From Algibacter amylolyticus (GTDB taxonomy: Bacteria > Bacteroidota > Bacteroidia > Flavobacteriales > Flavobacteriaceae), in the NCBI RefSeq assembly GCF_014202225.1, contig NZ_JACHGE010000002.1, positions 1 to 64,000 of the forward strand: a stretch of DNA of 64,000 nt. Direction: 5' to 3'. This document shows positions 26,281 through 35,755 of the stretch, one piece after another (positions within the stretch are counted from its first letter, which is position 1; every line of letters begins with the position of its first letter). The position numbers and the translations under genes were made by a program. The notes beneath the pieces were generated by a model. It was not told the DNA's origin. It made no database searches and saw only the letters and a program-made list of their open reading frames with translations.

Positions 26281-27864
26281 TTGAATTTAAAATTATTATT
26301 TAATCTATTATTTTTAGCTGTTTTTTTATTTAGTAATCCTGTTGTTTCTCAAAATGATCATAAAGGTCCAAATTTGAAATATATTGATTCGGCAAATAAT
26401 ATAATCGATAAAAACCCTAAAAAAGCAGCTTTATTTTTAGATTCAATTACGCTACCCTTAAACGAAAAAATTAAGGGGCATCTTGCCTGTTATTACGAGT
26501 TAAAAGTATTAATTAACGATAAAAATAACGAAACCGTAAAACGGTATCAAAATAGCATTTTGGCATTAAAATATGCCGAGCTTGAAAAAAATTATAATGT
26601 AGCAGGTTGGGCTTCATTAGAGCTTTTTTATAATTCTTATATCGTAAAAAAAGATTCTAGTGCTTATGAGTATCTAGCAAAAGCTGAAAAATTTTATAAG
26701 TTAGCTAATAATAATGATGGCATTATTGAAGTTACCCAAATGAAGGCCTTAGAAGCCTTAGGAAACAAAAAATACGCGCAGAGTAATAAGATATTATTAG
26801 ATAATTTAGAACGTTATAAAAGCATAAAGGATGATGCATATTACCACATGTATGCTCAGTTTTTATTAACTACCAATTACCTTGATTTAAATAATTTAAA
26901 TGCGGCGCATAAGCATTTTAATACCTTAAAAGCTTTAAAAAATAATACTACTATTCAGCCTTTATTGCACAAACGACATTTAGCTACAGTCTATGGTAGT
27001 TTGGGTGAATTTCATTTTAATAAAAAGGCAATCGATTCAACATTATTGTATTTATCCAAATCCGCAGGTGTTATAGACGGAATGAACGATAATGATAAAA
27101 GAAATTACTATAATCTTTATATTGACTATTACGATTTTAAAGAAGATTTTAAGGCTAAAAATAGCTACGTAGACTCTTTACGAATTTTAGAAAATGAGGT
27201 GTTAAACAAAACAATGAATGCGAGCCTGCTTTTGGGAGATACATTAATGCAGTCTGAAACTGAATTAGGTAAAGAACGGAAGTGGAAAAATATAAATAAG
27301 CTATGGATTATTGTGTTAATTATAGTAGTTCTTGTGGTGTCTGTTTTTTATGTTGTTAAACATAGGCGCGCTTCAAAAATGGTGGATAATTATGAGAAAA
27401 ATAATGACGAGTTCACTTACTTAAAATCCAATCATGAGAAGCTGAAATTAAAAGTTCATGGTTTAGAAGAATATATAAGCGATGTTAAAAAGGAAATTAA
27501 GAGTATTTCATCTCTTGATGGAAGCGGAAATCAGCAAAATAAGGTAAAGGAATTATATAAAAATTTACATATTAATGCGCCACTTCTTTTAGATAAAAAT
27601 GAGGATCATTTAAAATTGGTAAACGAACTTAATATTGATTTTTTTACAAAAATTAAGAAGGAATATCCTCAATTAGTAGATTCCGAAATTATAATATGCT
27701 ATTATTTATTTGTGGGTTTTAAAAGTAAAGAAATAGCTGTGTTTTTAAAATCCACTACACGTGCTGTTGAAGGTAAGCGCTATCGTATTTCCAAAAAAAT
27801 GAATCTTCAGGAAAGCGAATACACTTTGGTAGATTTTTTAAATAAAGAATTTAAAAATTTATAA
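26281..27864 (+). CDS. Membrane TPR-type regulator with C-terminal HTH
   Basis: 527 aa, apparent TTG start at 26281 giving a signal peptide (LKLLFNLLFLAVFLFSNPVVSQ). Residues ~30-330 are helical TPR-like repeats outside the membrane. A membrane helix at ~341-359 (LWIIVLIIVVLVVSVFYVV) is followed by a coiled coil and a C-terminal LuxR-like HTH (IICYYLFVGFKSKEIAVFLKSTTRAVEGKRYRISKKMNL). It is a one-component regulator common in Flavobacteriia. Next on the same strand are two secreted propeller proteins, plausible targets. Confidence 0.85.
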   Translation: MNLKLLFNLLFLAVFLFSNPVVSQNDHKGPNLKYIDSANNIIDKNPKKAALFLDSITLPLNEKIKGHLACYYELKVLINDKNNETVKRYQNSILALKYAELEKNYNVAGWASLELFYNSYIVKKDSSAYEYLAKAEKFYKLANNNDGIIEVTQMKALEALGNKKYAQSNKILLDNLERYKSIKDDAYYHMYAQFLLTTNYLDLNNLNAAHKHFNTLKALKNNTTIQPLLHKRHLATVYGSLGEFHFNKKAIDSTLLYLSKSAGVIDGMNDNDKRNYYNLYIDYYDFKEDFKAKNSYVDSLRILENEVLNKTMNASLLLGDTLMQSETELGKERKWKNINKLWIIVLIIVVLVVSVFYVVKHRRASKMVDNYEKNNDEFTYLKSNHEKLKLKVHGLEEYISDVKKEIKSISSLDGSGNQQNKVKELYKNLHINAPLLLDKNEDHLKLVNELNIDFFTKIKKEYPQLVDSEIIICYYLFVGFKSKEIAVFLKSTTRAVEGKRYRISKKMNLQESEYTLVDFLNKEFKNL

Positions 27865-27915
27865 TTGAACATCAATCACATAGTCGAAGTGATTTTAAAC
27901 GATTAAAATGGGAAT

Positions 27916-27932
27916 GTGTAGTTGTTGTGTAG
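27916..27932 (+). promoter_or_regulatory. Candidate regulatory motif, site A
   Basis: GTGTAGTTGTTGTGTAG lies 66 bp before the first propeller gene. A copy with two mismatches lies at 31182-31198 before the second. Each contains two GTAG boxes 11 bp apart (one helical turn). Confidence 0.4.
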
Positions 27933-27997
27933 CCACTTACTGCTAGTATATTAAGAAGCTTTTGGATATTCGTTTGTTATTATAACAAATTAATATT

Positions 27998-30900
27998 ATG
28001 AAAAGAATTTACACATTGGTATTTGTCTTATTTGCAATTACCGCTTTTTCGCAAAAGCAAGATTACAATCAGATGATTTCCGCAGGGACTTATACTGTGG
28101 AAGAAATTAGAGAAGCCGCCGAAACTTATTTTGAGAATCGAGATAAAGGTAAGGGGTCTGGTTATAAGCAATACAAGCGCTGGGAATACCAAGCCATGCG
28201 CTCAATGAAAGATAATGGCGTTTTAAAATCTCCAAAATTTTATTTTGAAGAATTGGAGCGTTATAATAAATCCATAAATCAAAAGGCTGCTAGGGCAAAA
28301 GCTGCGGTTGCAGATCCTGGTAATTGGGAACAATTGGGGCCATATTCAGAAAATGCGTCTTCAAGTGACTCTCCTGGTACGGGTAAAGTTATGGCTCTGG
28401 CTGTAGATAAAACTAATGTTAATCATATTATTGCAGCATCGGAAACTGGAGGTGTTTGGAAAAGTATAAATGCGGGTGTTTCATGGACTCCATTAACAGA
28501 TAACATGTCTAACCTAAGAGTTAATTCCCTAGCAATAGATCCCACCAATTCTTCCATTTATTATTGGGGTAGTAATAATGGAATTATTTTTAAATCCACA
28601 GATGCTGGTGCAACTTGGAATGTTTTAGCAACAGTAACACCAGGTGCAGGGATCGTGAATAAAATTTTAGTAGACCCTTCAAATACAGCTAAACTTTATT
28701 GTAGTGTAGAGAACAAAGGGATTTATAAATCGACAAATTCTGGGATTTCATGGCTAGCGATAAGTTCTATTTTAACTAGTGGATATGATGTAGAGTTTAA
28801 GCCCATGGATTATAATACAGTTTATGCATCTGGCGAATATTTTTTAAGATCTACAGATGGTGGTGCTACCTTCTCATTAAATGAACCTGGAATTGATAAT
28901 TGGGAATTTGAATATGCACCAGCATCGGTTAATGGAAGTAATGTGCCTTGGTATATTGCCTCACGTAATAAAGAGGCTTTTGGAATTGAAGCTGTTTTTG
29001 CTGCTACAGGTAATGGCCTTGGCCGATTTAATACAGGTACGGATAATGTGGCAGGAAATAAAACAAAGCTAGTTTCTGTTCCTTTAGATCTTTCGGTTGG
29101 AGACAATCCTGTTTTAAAGTTTCTTCATGCTGAATCAGATTATTTTGGATCTATAGATAAGCTTAAAGTGTTTTATAAATCAGATTTTTTTGATCCTTGG
29201 GTAGAATTAGCAAGTTATTCTGGAGATATACAAGGTTGGGTTTCTGAAACGATTCCTTTGCCAAATCCGTCATTCGATTATTATATTGCTTTTGAGGGTG
29301 AAACAGCAAAAGGTGGAAGTATTGTTCTTGATGATGTTTTAGTGCAAACGGATAATGGCCCAGTGTTAACAGAAGGTTTTGAAGGAGAATCATCAAATGT
29401 ATTTAGAACTCTAGGGGCTAAAATGATTGCAGTATCTGAAATAGATCCTACTGTGGTTTATCTAGCAGAAGCTTCAAAACCAAGTACGCAAAGTGCTTAT
29501 TTTGAGGCGATTTATAAATCTACAGATAGTGGGGAAAAATTAAAAAGAATTTCTCAAACAAAAAACTTTTTTGGTTCAGATATAGATGGGGATGGAACTA
29601 GGGGACAAGCTCCACATCATATGGATATTGCTGTTAGCCAAACAGATGCTAATGTAGTCTTTTTAGGAGGTGTTAATACTTGGCGATCATTAGATGGTGG
29701 TCTTAATTTTAGTTTAGCTTCTCATTGGGAAAGGTCGTTATCTACTAGTCGCAATGCAGGTTATACGCACGCCGATATTTGTATTATGGAGGCCGTTGGT
29801 TCTAAGGTGTATTTAGGAACAGATGGTGGTTTTTATGTGGCAAATACGCCTTCTGCTACTATGAGTCCAAGCTTTTATACCGATTTATCTAGTGGTCTGG
29901 GAATAAGACAATTTTATAGATTTGGAATTAGTCAAACAGACCCTGTTGTTATTACTGGAGGAGCTCAAGATAACGGAAGTTCTGGACGAACTGCAGCAGG
30001 AGTGTGGAGAGACTGGCTTAGTGCAGATGGAGGCGAAGGCTTTGTTGATAAAAATAATTCAAATATCTTATACGGTACGCAACAAGGGGGGATTATTCGT
30101 AAAACAACAGATGTAAACCAAGCCTCTATAGCTTATATTAGCGGTACTCCAGATGGAAGTGGGAGTTTTATTACTCCAATGGAACAAGATCCAATATTAC
30201 CAAATACGTTTTACGTTGGAATTAAACATGTTTATAAAACGTCTGATGATGGAGATAATTGGACAGCAATTTCCCAGCAGTTTGGTGGTAATCTTTTCGA
30301 GCTTAAAGTTGCACCTTCCAATAATTTAATATTGTATGCATCAGGCGCAAGTACTGTTGGGTTAAATAAAACAACAACAGGAGGAGGTACCTGGGAGAAG
30401 TTAAACAGCTATAATGGTGGCTTTATTACATCCATTGCTGTTCACCCAACTAATCCTAACAAAGTGGCTGTGACCACAGAAGGCGCCGAAAAAATATATG
30501 TAACCACAGATGGAGGAACAACTTGGACATCTTATAAATTCGATTTACCAAATTTTAGCGCATTAGCTGTAGTTTGGGATAACAATGGAAACGATGGCTT
30601 ATATATAGGGATGGACTATGGTGTTTATTATACAGACAATACTTTAAGCAATACTTGGGAAGTCTTTAATAATAATTTACCAAACGTAAAAATTAGTGAG
30701 TTAGAAGTTAATTATGTTGATAATAAATTATACACAGCAACATTTGGCCGTGGTGTATGGCGTACTCCTCGTTTTAATATTGTTACATTAGGACGTGAAA
30801 GTGCAGATATACAATTAAAAGAGGTTTCTCTATATCCGAATCCAGCAACGGACTCATTTAGTTTAATCTCTTCTAAAAAAGAAACAGTTAATATTAAAGT

Positions 30901-31057
30901 ATTCAATTCATTAGGTAAATTAATGCACTATTCTAAGGATATTACTTTAGTAAATGCATTCAAAATAGATGTATCGGAATATACTGCGGGTTTATATTAC
31001 GTTAGAATTAATAATAAAGAACATGTAGTTGTTAAAAAACTGGTAGTTTATAACTAG
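27998..31057 (+). CDS. T9SS-secreted beta-propeller protein with inserted domain
   Basis: 1019 aa. Signal peptide (MKRIYTLVFVLFAITAFSQ), then sialidase/VPS10-like propeller repeats with Asp-boxes (KSTDAGATWN, KSTNSGISW, RSTDGGATF, RSLDGGLNF, KTSDDGDNW, VTTDGGTTW). Residues ~295-460 interrupt the propeller with a jelly-roll-like domain (VPLDLSVGDNPVLKFLHAESDYFG ... SIVLDDVLVQTD). Residues ~942-1019 are a type A T9SS sorting domain (LYPNPATDSF ... GLYYVRINNKEHVVVKKLVVYN). It is secreted or cell-surface. Substrate or enzymatic role unknown; such proteins are sometimes annotated as glycosyl hydrolases without proof. Confidence 0.9.
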   Translation: MKRIYTLVFVLFAITAFSQKQDYNQMISAGTYTVEEIREAAETYFENRDKGKGSGYKQYKRWEYQAMRSMKDNGVLKSPKFYFEELERYNKSINQKAARAKAAVADPGNWEQLGPYSENASSSDSPGTGKVMALAVDKTNVNHIIAASETGGVWKSINAGVSWTPLTDNMSNLRVNSLAIDPTNSSIYYWGSNNGIIFKSTDAGATWNVLATVTPGAGIVNKILVDPSNTAKLYCSVENKGIYKSTNSGISWLAISSILTSGYDVEFKPMDYNTVYASGEYFLRSTDGGATFSLNEPGIDNWEFEYAPASVNGSNVPWYIASRNKEAFGIEAVFAATGNGLGRFNTGTDNVAGNKTKLVSVPLDLSVGDNPVLKFLHAESDYFGSIDKLKVFYKSDFFDPWVELASYSGDIQGWVSETIPLPNPSFDYYIAFEGETAKGGSIVLDDVLVQTDNGPVLTEGFEGESSNVFRTLGAKMIAVSEIDPTVVYLAEASKPSTQSAYFEAIYKSTDSGEKLKRISQTKNFFGSDIDGDGTRGQAPHHMDIAVSQTDANVVFLGGVNTWRSLDGGLNFSLASHWERSLSTSRNAGYTHADICIMEAVGSKVYLGTDGGFYVANTPSATMSPSFYTDLSSGLGIRQFYRFGISQTDPVVITGGAQDNGSSGRTAAGVWRDWLSADGGEGFVDKNNSNILYGTQQGGIIRKTTDVNQASIAYISGTPDGSGSFITPMEQDPILPNTFYVGIKHVYKTSDDGDNWTAISQQFGGNLFELKVAPSNNLILYASGASTVGLNKTTTGGGTWEKLNSYNGGFITSIAVHPTNPNKVAVTTEGAEKIYVTTDGGTTWTSYKFDLPNFSALAVVWDNNGNDGLYIGMDYGVYYTDNTLSNTWEVFNNNLPNVKISELEVNYVDNKLYTATFGRGVWRTPRFNIVTLGRESADIQLKEVSLYPNPATDSFSLISSKKETVNIKVFNSLGKLMHYSKDITLVNAFKIDVSEYTAGLYYVRINNKEHVVVKKLVVYN

Positions 31058-31384
31058 CGTTTAATATAGGTTTTTTAGAAAAGGAGGTTATTTATTAATC
31101 TCCTTTTCTAATTCAAAAAGTTTATATGGATAAAAAAGTTAAAGGGTTATTGTAACTCTAAGTTTGTTTTATTTCCGCTTTGTGTAGTTGGTGAGTAGTT
31201 GTTTTGTGTCTATCATATCAAAGGATTTGTAATATTTGTGTTAAAATTTAGGTAGAATAAAAAAATAGGGAAAATAGAACAAGTGTATGAAATAAATTAC
31301 TTGTTTTTAGATCATTAAGTAAGCAAAATTTTAGTCTACGCTAGCTGAACAAATTATTTATAATAAATTTAATTAAATAAAAAA
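31058..31384. other. Intergenic region between the propeller genes
   Basis: 327 bp without a gene. A 14-bp stem (31077-31090 with 31096-31109, one wobble) follows the first propeller stop but lacks a good T-run. Motif site B lies at 31182-31198. The rest is AT-rich leader of the second propeller gene. Confidence 0.6.
31182..31198 (+). promoter_or_regulatory. Candidate regulatory motif, site B
   Basis: GTGTAGTTGGTGAGTAG matches site A (27916-27932) at 15 of 17 positions and lies 187 bp before the second propeller gene. A further GTAGTTG-type half site follows directly. Confidence 0.4.
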
Positions 31385-34054
31385 ATGAAAAAAATCTACG
31401 CAATTTTATTTACTGTGCTTTTCTCTGTTTTATCATTTGGACAAAACGGTAAAAGTTGGAGTAAAAAAGGAACGAGTAAAAAGGAAACTTTTTATAATGT
31501 CCAAGCAAAATTTGACAAATACTGGGAAACTAAAACACCAGCAAAAGGACAGGGTTATAATATTTTTAAACGTTGGGAAAAAAAGGTGGCCGATAAGGTA
31601 TATCCTTCAGGCGATATGTCACTTTTATCATCTAACTATTCCAATTATGTGGAGTGGTCTACTTCTAATAAAGTTTTAAATAAAAATAGTGCAAAGTCCA
31701 ACGCTTCAAATTGGTCTTCTTTAAATGGTAATTCAGTAGCATCAGGTTACGATACAGGTTCTGGTAGATTATCATTTATAACTTTCGATCCATTAGACGC
31801 ATCTACTTTTTATGTTGGTGCTCCAGATGGTGGCTTATGGAAAACCACAGATGGTGGTAATAATTGGACAACTAATACTGATTTTTTATCAGTAATAGGA
31901 TGTTCTGGGTTGGTAATACACCCAACAACAACATCTACAATGTATTTAGCAACAGGAGACAGGGCGGATGATAGAAGAAGTATAGGTGTCCTAAAATCTA
32001 CAGATGGTGGCGCATCATGGAATCCTACAGGATTAACTTGGACAGTGGCAGATAATTACAGAATTACAAAAATTGTTATGGACCCAAACACACCATCTAC
32101 CATGATGGTTGCTACAGATGGTGGGGTTTTTAGAACTACCGATGGTTGGGCAACACATACATTAACAACTGGTGCAGAAGCATTTTATGATATTGAATTT
32201 AAACCAGGAACAGCCGTTGGAAACTCTAATACAGTTTATGCTGCTAGTGTGTATAATTACACTGAAGGTTATATCTATAAATCAACCGATAATGGTGCAA
32301 ATTGGACCATTGCTTCAGGTATTCCAACCTCTGATGTAAGTAGAATTGAAATGGCAGTTTCAGCTAATGATGAAGATGTGGTATACGCTATAGCTGGAAA
32401 CTTAGAGCGAGGTTTAAAGGGCGTTTATAAATCGACCGATAGTGGCTCTAATTTCTCATTAGTTTATGAAACAACAGCTAGTACTCCTAATATTTTACAC
32501 GCTAATGATAATCCGCCGTCAGCACCAACCGAAGGTTGGAATGGCGGACAAGCAGACCATGATTTAGCAATTGCAGTGTCTCCTTTAGATGCCAATTTAG
32601 TAACCATTGGAGGAATAAACCAATGGCAATCCACTAATGGTGGTACAAGTTGGGAAAGAATTACATATTGGTTGGGTGTTAAAGATGGTTTTCCGGGGTC
32701 TCAATACCCTTCAACAGAAACCAAACCTTATATCCATGCAGATATTCAATACATTGCGTATTCTCCGCACGATGATACTACTTTATATACAACTTGCGAT
32801 GGAGGAATATCAAAAGGAATTTCTAACGGGCAATCGGCATGGGAAGATATTACCAATAACATAGCTGTTGGTCAGCAAACAAATATCGCACTTTCTGCTA
32901 CAGACCCAAATAAATATTTTGCAGGTTTACAAGATATAGGTTCTATTATGGCAACTAGTGCAGGTATGTGGTCTGTATTAAGTGGTGGTGATGGTGAAGA
33001 TGGTTTTATAGATCGTACAGATGATAATATCATTATTTCATCTACAACAAACGGACAATTTTACCGCACAAGTTACGGCGTGGTATCGTACTTTCCTTCA
33101 ACAAATGGCGAGTGGTTTAGCCCGATTCATCAAGATCCAATTGAAGCGGATTGGGTTTATTTAGGAGGAAGACCAGCACTGTATAAAAGTACAGATATGC
33201 TAACGAAACCAAATGGCGATTCGGCTCCAAATTGGACTGCCCTAGGAACGCCTGCTGCTGGTAAAAATATTTTACGTTTTGAAATTGCACCTACTAATAA
33301 TCAAGTAATGTATGCGATTACAGAAAATAAACTTTCAAAATCTACAGATGCTGGAGTTAACTGGACAGATGTAACAGGCACATTACCTGTTGGGTCTGCA
33401 TCACTAAAAAACTTAACCATATCAAATTCTAATTCTGATGAGGTATGGGTTGTGTTTTCTGGATATAACGCGTCTAGTAAAGTATTTAAAACTAGTAATG
33501 GCGGAACCTCATGGACAGATGTTTACTCTAGTACATTACCAAACTTACCTATAAATACAATTGTACACCTTAAAAATAGTACTCAAAATGGTGTGTTTAT
33601 TGGAGCCGATATAGGAGTGTATTACATTGATGATTCTCAAAGTGCTTGGACAGAAGAAGCAACCAATTTACCTAGAAACGCAGTTCAAGATTTAGAGGTT
33701 TTTTATACATCGGCAACAAGTGCAAAGTTAAGAGCTGCTACTTACGGTAGAGGTTCATGGGAAACAAGTATAAACTTTACTACTTTAGAAGTTAATGAAA
33801 ATACTATGTTAGCTTCGGAAGCTCCTAGGTTTCATCCTAATCCTGTAAAACAAGGATTTGTAAATGTGAAGTTGAACAACCCTAATTCAAAATTCGATTT
33901 CGAAATTTATAACAACATTGGTCAAAAAGTGTCTTCTGGAACAATTGATCGCAACAATACCGTTATTGACTTAAAAAATAACACAAGTGGATTCTATTTT
34001 ATAAAAGTGAAAAATGAGAATAAAGTGTACAGTCAGAAAATAATAATTGAGTAG
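31385..34054 (+). CDS. T9SS-secreted beta-propeller protein
   Basis: 889 aa, paralogue of the preceding gene. Signal peptide (MKKIYAILFTVLFSVLSFGQ). At least seven Asp-box propeller repeats (KTTDGGNNWTT, KSTDGGASWN, KSTDNGANWT, KSTDSGSNF, QSTNGGTSW, KSTDAGVNWT, KTSNGGTSWT). Residues ~815-889 are a T9SS sorting domain (RFHPNPVKQGFVNVKL ... GFYFIKVKNENKVYSQKIIIE). It lacks the jelly-roll insertion of its neighbour. Both share the N-terminal YNIFKRWEKK / YKQYKRWEYQ segment, so they probably arose by duplication. Surface function unknown. Confidence 0.9.
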   Translation: MKKIYAILFTVLFSVLSFGQNGKSWSKKGTSKKETFYNVQAKFDKYWETKTPAKGQGYNIFKRWEKKVADKVYPSGDMSLLSSNYSNYVEWSTSNKVLNKNSAKSNASNWSSLNGNSVASGYDTGSGRLSFITFDPLDASTFYVGAPDGGLWKTTDGGNNWTTNTDFLSVIGCSGLVIHPTTTSTMYLATGDRADDRRSIGVLKSTDGGASWNPTGLTWTVADNYRITKIVMDPNTPSTMMVATDGGVFRTTDGWATHTLTTGAEAFYDIEFKPGTAVGNSNTVYAASVYNYTEGYIYKSTDNGANWTIASGIPTSDVSRIEMAVSANDEDVVYAIAGNLERGLKGVYKSTDSGSNFSLVYETTASTPNILHANDNPPSAPTEGWNGGQADHDLAIAVSPLDANLVTIGGINQWQSTNGGTSWERITYWLGVKDGFPGSQYPSTETKPYIHADIQYIAYSPHDDTTLYTTCDGGISKGISNGQSAWEDITNNIAVGQQTNIALSATDPNKYFAGLQDIGSIMATSAGMWSVLSGGDGEDGFIDRTDDNIIISSTTNGQFYRTSYGVVSYFPSTNGEWFSPIHQDPIEADWVYLGGRPALYKSTDMLTKPNGDSAPNWTALGTPAAGKNILRFEIAPTNNQVMYAITENKLSKSTDAGVNWTDVTGTLPVGSASLKNLTISNSNSDEVWVVFSGYNASSKVFKTSNGGTSWTDVYSSTLPNLPINTIVHLKNSTQNGVFIGADIGVYYIDDSQSAWTEEATNLPRNAVQDLEVFYTSATSAKLRAATYGRGSWETSINFTTLEVNENTMLASEAPRFHPNPVKQGFVNVKLNNPNSKFDFEIYNNIGQKVSSGTIDRNNTVIDLKNNTSGFYFIKVKNENKVYSQKIIIE

Positions 34055-34124
34055 AAAACAAAGTAAATTAAGCGGTAATTCGGTTTAGTTAAATTTGATT
34101 AATAGCTTCTAACTCATTAAATGG

Positions 34125-34158
34125 ATCCTGTGTAGTTCGCTATACAGGATTTTTTTTT
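34125..34158 (+). terminator. Terminator after the second propeller gene
   Basis: ATCCTGTGTA (34125-34134) pairs with TATACAGGAT (34141-34150, one wobble), with a GTTCGC loop and T8. The remaining part of the 321-bp gap (34159-34375) is AT-rich leader of the small gene at 34376 with nothing else visible. Confidence 0.88.
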
Positions 34159-34375
34159 GATAATAAATAAAGAAAAATATAAAGGTGAAGGCTCTAGTTT
34201 AGGTGATTAGCGTTTTTTTTTAGAAATTTGTTGATGTTCTATTTAAAGTTATTTGTGTTAATATTCCTTAAAATTATAGAACTTGATTATATTTTCACTA
34301 AATTTAAACATCAAAAAATATAAAGCCTATACTATAAACCTACTTATTATTAAAACCTAAAACCCTGTAAAAATC

Positions 34376-34573
34376 ATGGCAAGAGCAATGCTAGATTACA
34401 CAAAAACTATACTTAACAAAGTTAGTTTTGACTCGTCGTTGTTTTGCAAAGAAGTACAAAAGGCATTAAATAGATTGTTGCCTTATGAGATTGAAGAGCT
34501 TAAAATTTATATTCATTCTCTGGTATTGCAAAATCCCGATTTAAATCAATGTTTAATTTATTTAAAAGCATAA
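34376..34573 (+). CDS. Small protein of unknown function (65 aa)
   Basis: 65 aa, no signal peptide: MARAMLDYTKTILNKVSFD, then KEVQKALNRLLPYEIEELKIYI. I recall similar short proteins across Flavobacteriaceae, but no function. It is predicted mostly helical. It has an isolated position, a long AT-rich leader and a strong terminator 1 bp after its stop, which all support it as a real, separately expressed gene. Confidence 0.8.
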   Translation: MARAMLDYTKTILNKVSFDSSLFCKEVQKALNRLLPYEIEELKIYIHSLVLQNPDLNQCLIYLKA

Positions 34574-34574
34574 T

Positions 34575-34602
34575 AAAAAAGCGACTCTAGAGTCGCTTTT
34601 TT
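34575..34602 (+). terminator. Terminator of the 65-aa gene
   Basis: AAAAAAGCGACT (34575-34586) and AGTCGCTTTTTT (34591-34602) form a perfect stem around a CTAG loop. The symmetric A/T tails make it bidirectional, so it could also serve the copper-locus operon coming from the right. Confidence 0.9.
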
Positions 34603-34660
34603 GCATTAAATAGGTAGGTTTGTTGAATGGTGTATTCAACGCAAGTTCTGGGATTATAAG

Positions 34661-35680
34661 TTATTGCCCAATAAACTCAGTATCACTTAGTGTTTTCATG
34701 AATGAAATGAGATGGGTTTTTTCCTCTTCTGTGAGAGAAATTTTATTGCCATTATCTTTTAAAATAGGGTCTAAGTTTTCGGCATCTACAACACCGTTAT
34801 CTAAATAATCTAGGAGGTCTTTTAAAGTATTAAATTGTCCAAAACTACCATAGGGCGCTGTGTATTCAATATTTCGTAATGAAGGTACACGAAAACGTAA
34901 ATAATCATCTACTTCTCTAGTAACTCTCGATCGGCCACCTTCTTCGCTATCTGTATTAATAGGAAAGCCAATGTTTCTGAAGCTTTGATCTGTAAATAAT
35001 TCTGTACTGTGGCAACTTATACATTTATCTTTAAAAATTTGATAACCTTGGGCTTCACTTTTGGTAAAAGTTACACCTTCTTCTCGTATAACTTTGTCGT
35101 ATTTACTATTTGCAGAAATTAAAGTGTATTCAAACTGAGCAATACTGTTAAATATTCTATCGTTTGTAACAGCCTCATCACCAAAAGCTTTATTAAATAG
35201 TTCAATATACTCTTGATCGTTTTCAATTTTGCCTATAACTTCTAAAATAGAGGAATCCATTTCTTCGTGCGTTATAATAGGTACTAATGGTTGGTTTTCT
35301 AAAACTAATTTATTTCCATCCCAGTTATAAAATTGCATGAATGCCATATTTTGAATGGGTGGGGTATTACGTAACCCGACTCTACCCTCAATACCTATGG
35401 CTTTGGATAAGTTATCGGTAAATGCGTTTGCTTGAATGTGGCAACTAGCACACGCAATGGTATTATCTGCACTTAACCTTTTGTCATGAAATAACTTTTT
35501 TCCTAACACTACACCATATGTTGTTGGTGCATTAGTAGTAGCGGTAATGTTTAAATCTGGAAAACCTTCCGGAATGTTTAGCGTGATTTCCGGATTATCA
35601 TAAGAAATGGGTTGGTAGTCGTCATTACTACAAGATGCAAGTACTAATAACACACACATATTTCTTATTGAATTTTTCAT
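34661..35680 (-). CDS. MbnH-like di-heme cytochrome c peroxidase family lipoprotein
   Basis: 339 aa, lipobox (LVLASC, then SNDD acidic residues). Two c-type heme sites: Cys77-Ala-Ser-Cys80-His81 and Cys220-Ile-Ser-Cys223-His224. The sequence is of the MauG / bacterial cytochrome c peroxidase family (LGKKLFHDKRLSADNTIACASCH; FRVPSLRNIEYTAPYGSFGQFNTL). It lies directly downstream of an MbnP homologue. In characterised pairs the di-heme MbnH oxidises a Trp of MbnP to kynurenine, which then binds copper. I infer that role here; a plain peroxidase is the alternative. Last gene of the copper-locus operon. Confidence 0.85.
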   Translation of the reverse strand: MKNSIRNMCVLLVLASCSNDDYQPISYDNPEITLNIPEGFPDLNITATTNAPTTYGVVLGKKLFHDKRLSADNTIACASCHIQANAFTDNLSKAIGIEGRVGLRNTPPIQNMAFMQFYNWDGNKLVLENQPLVPIITHEEMDSSILEVIGKIENDQEYIELFNKAFGDEAVTNDRIFNSIAQFEYTLISANSKYDKVIREEGVTFTKSEAQGYQIFKDKCISCHSTELFTDQSFRNIGFPINTDSEEGGRSRVTREVDDYLRFRVPSLRNIEYTAPYGSFGQFNTLKDLLDYLDNGVVDAENLDPILKDNGNKISLTEEEKTHLISFMKTLSDTEFIGQ

Positions 35681-35755
35681 TTTGTAAACGCTTTTAGGGA
35701 CATTAATAATAAGCTTCAGCTCGCTATATATGGCAAGCTGAAGCTATATTTATAT

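Noticed and set aside
27880-27900. TCAC...GTGA palindrome around TAGTCGAA
   Set aside because: Probably a degenerate form of a common short palindrome of this group; no T-run, so not called a terminator.
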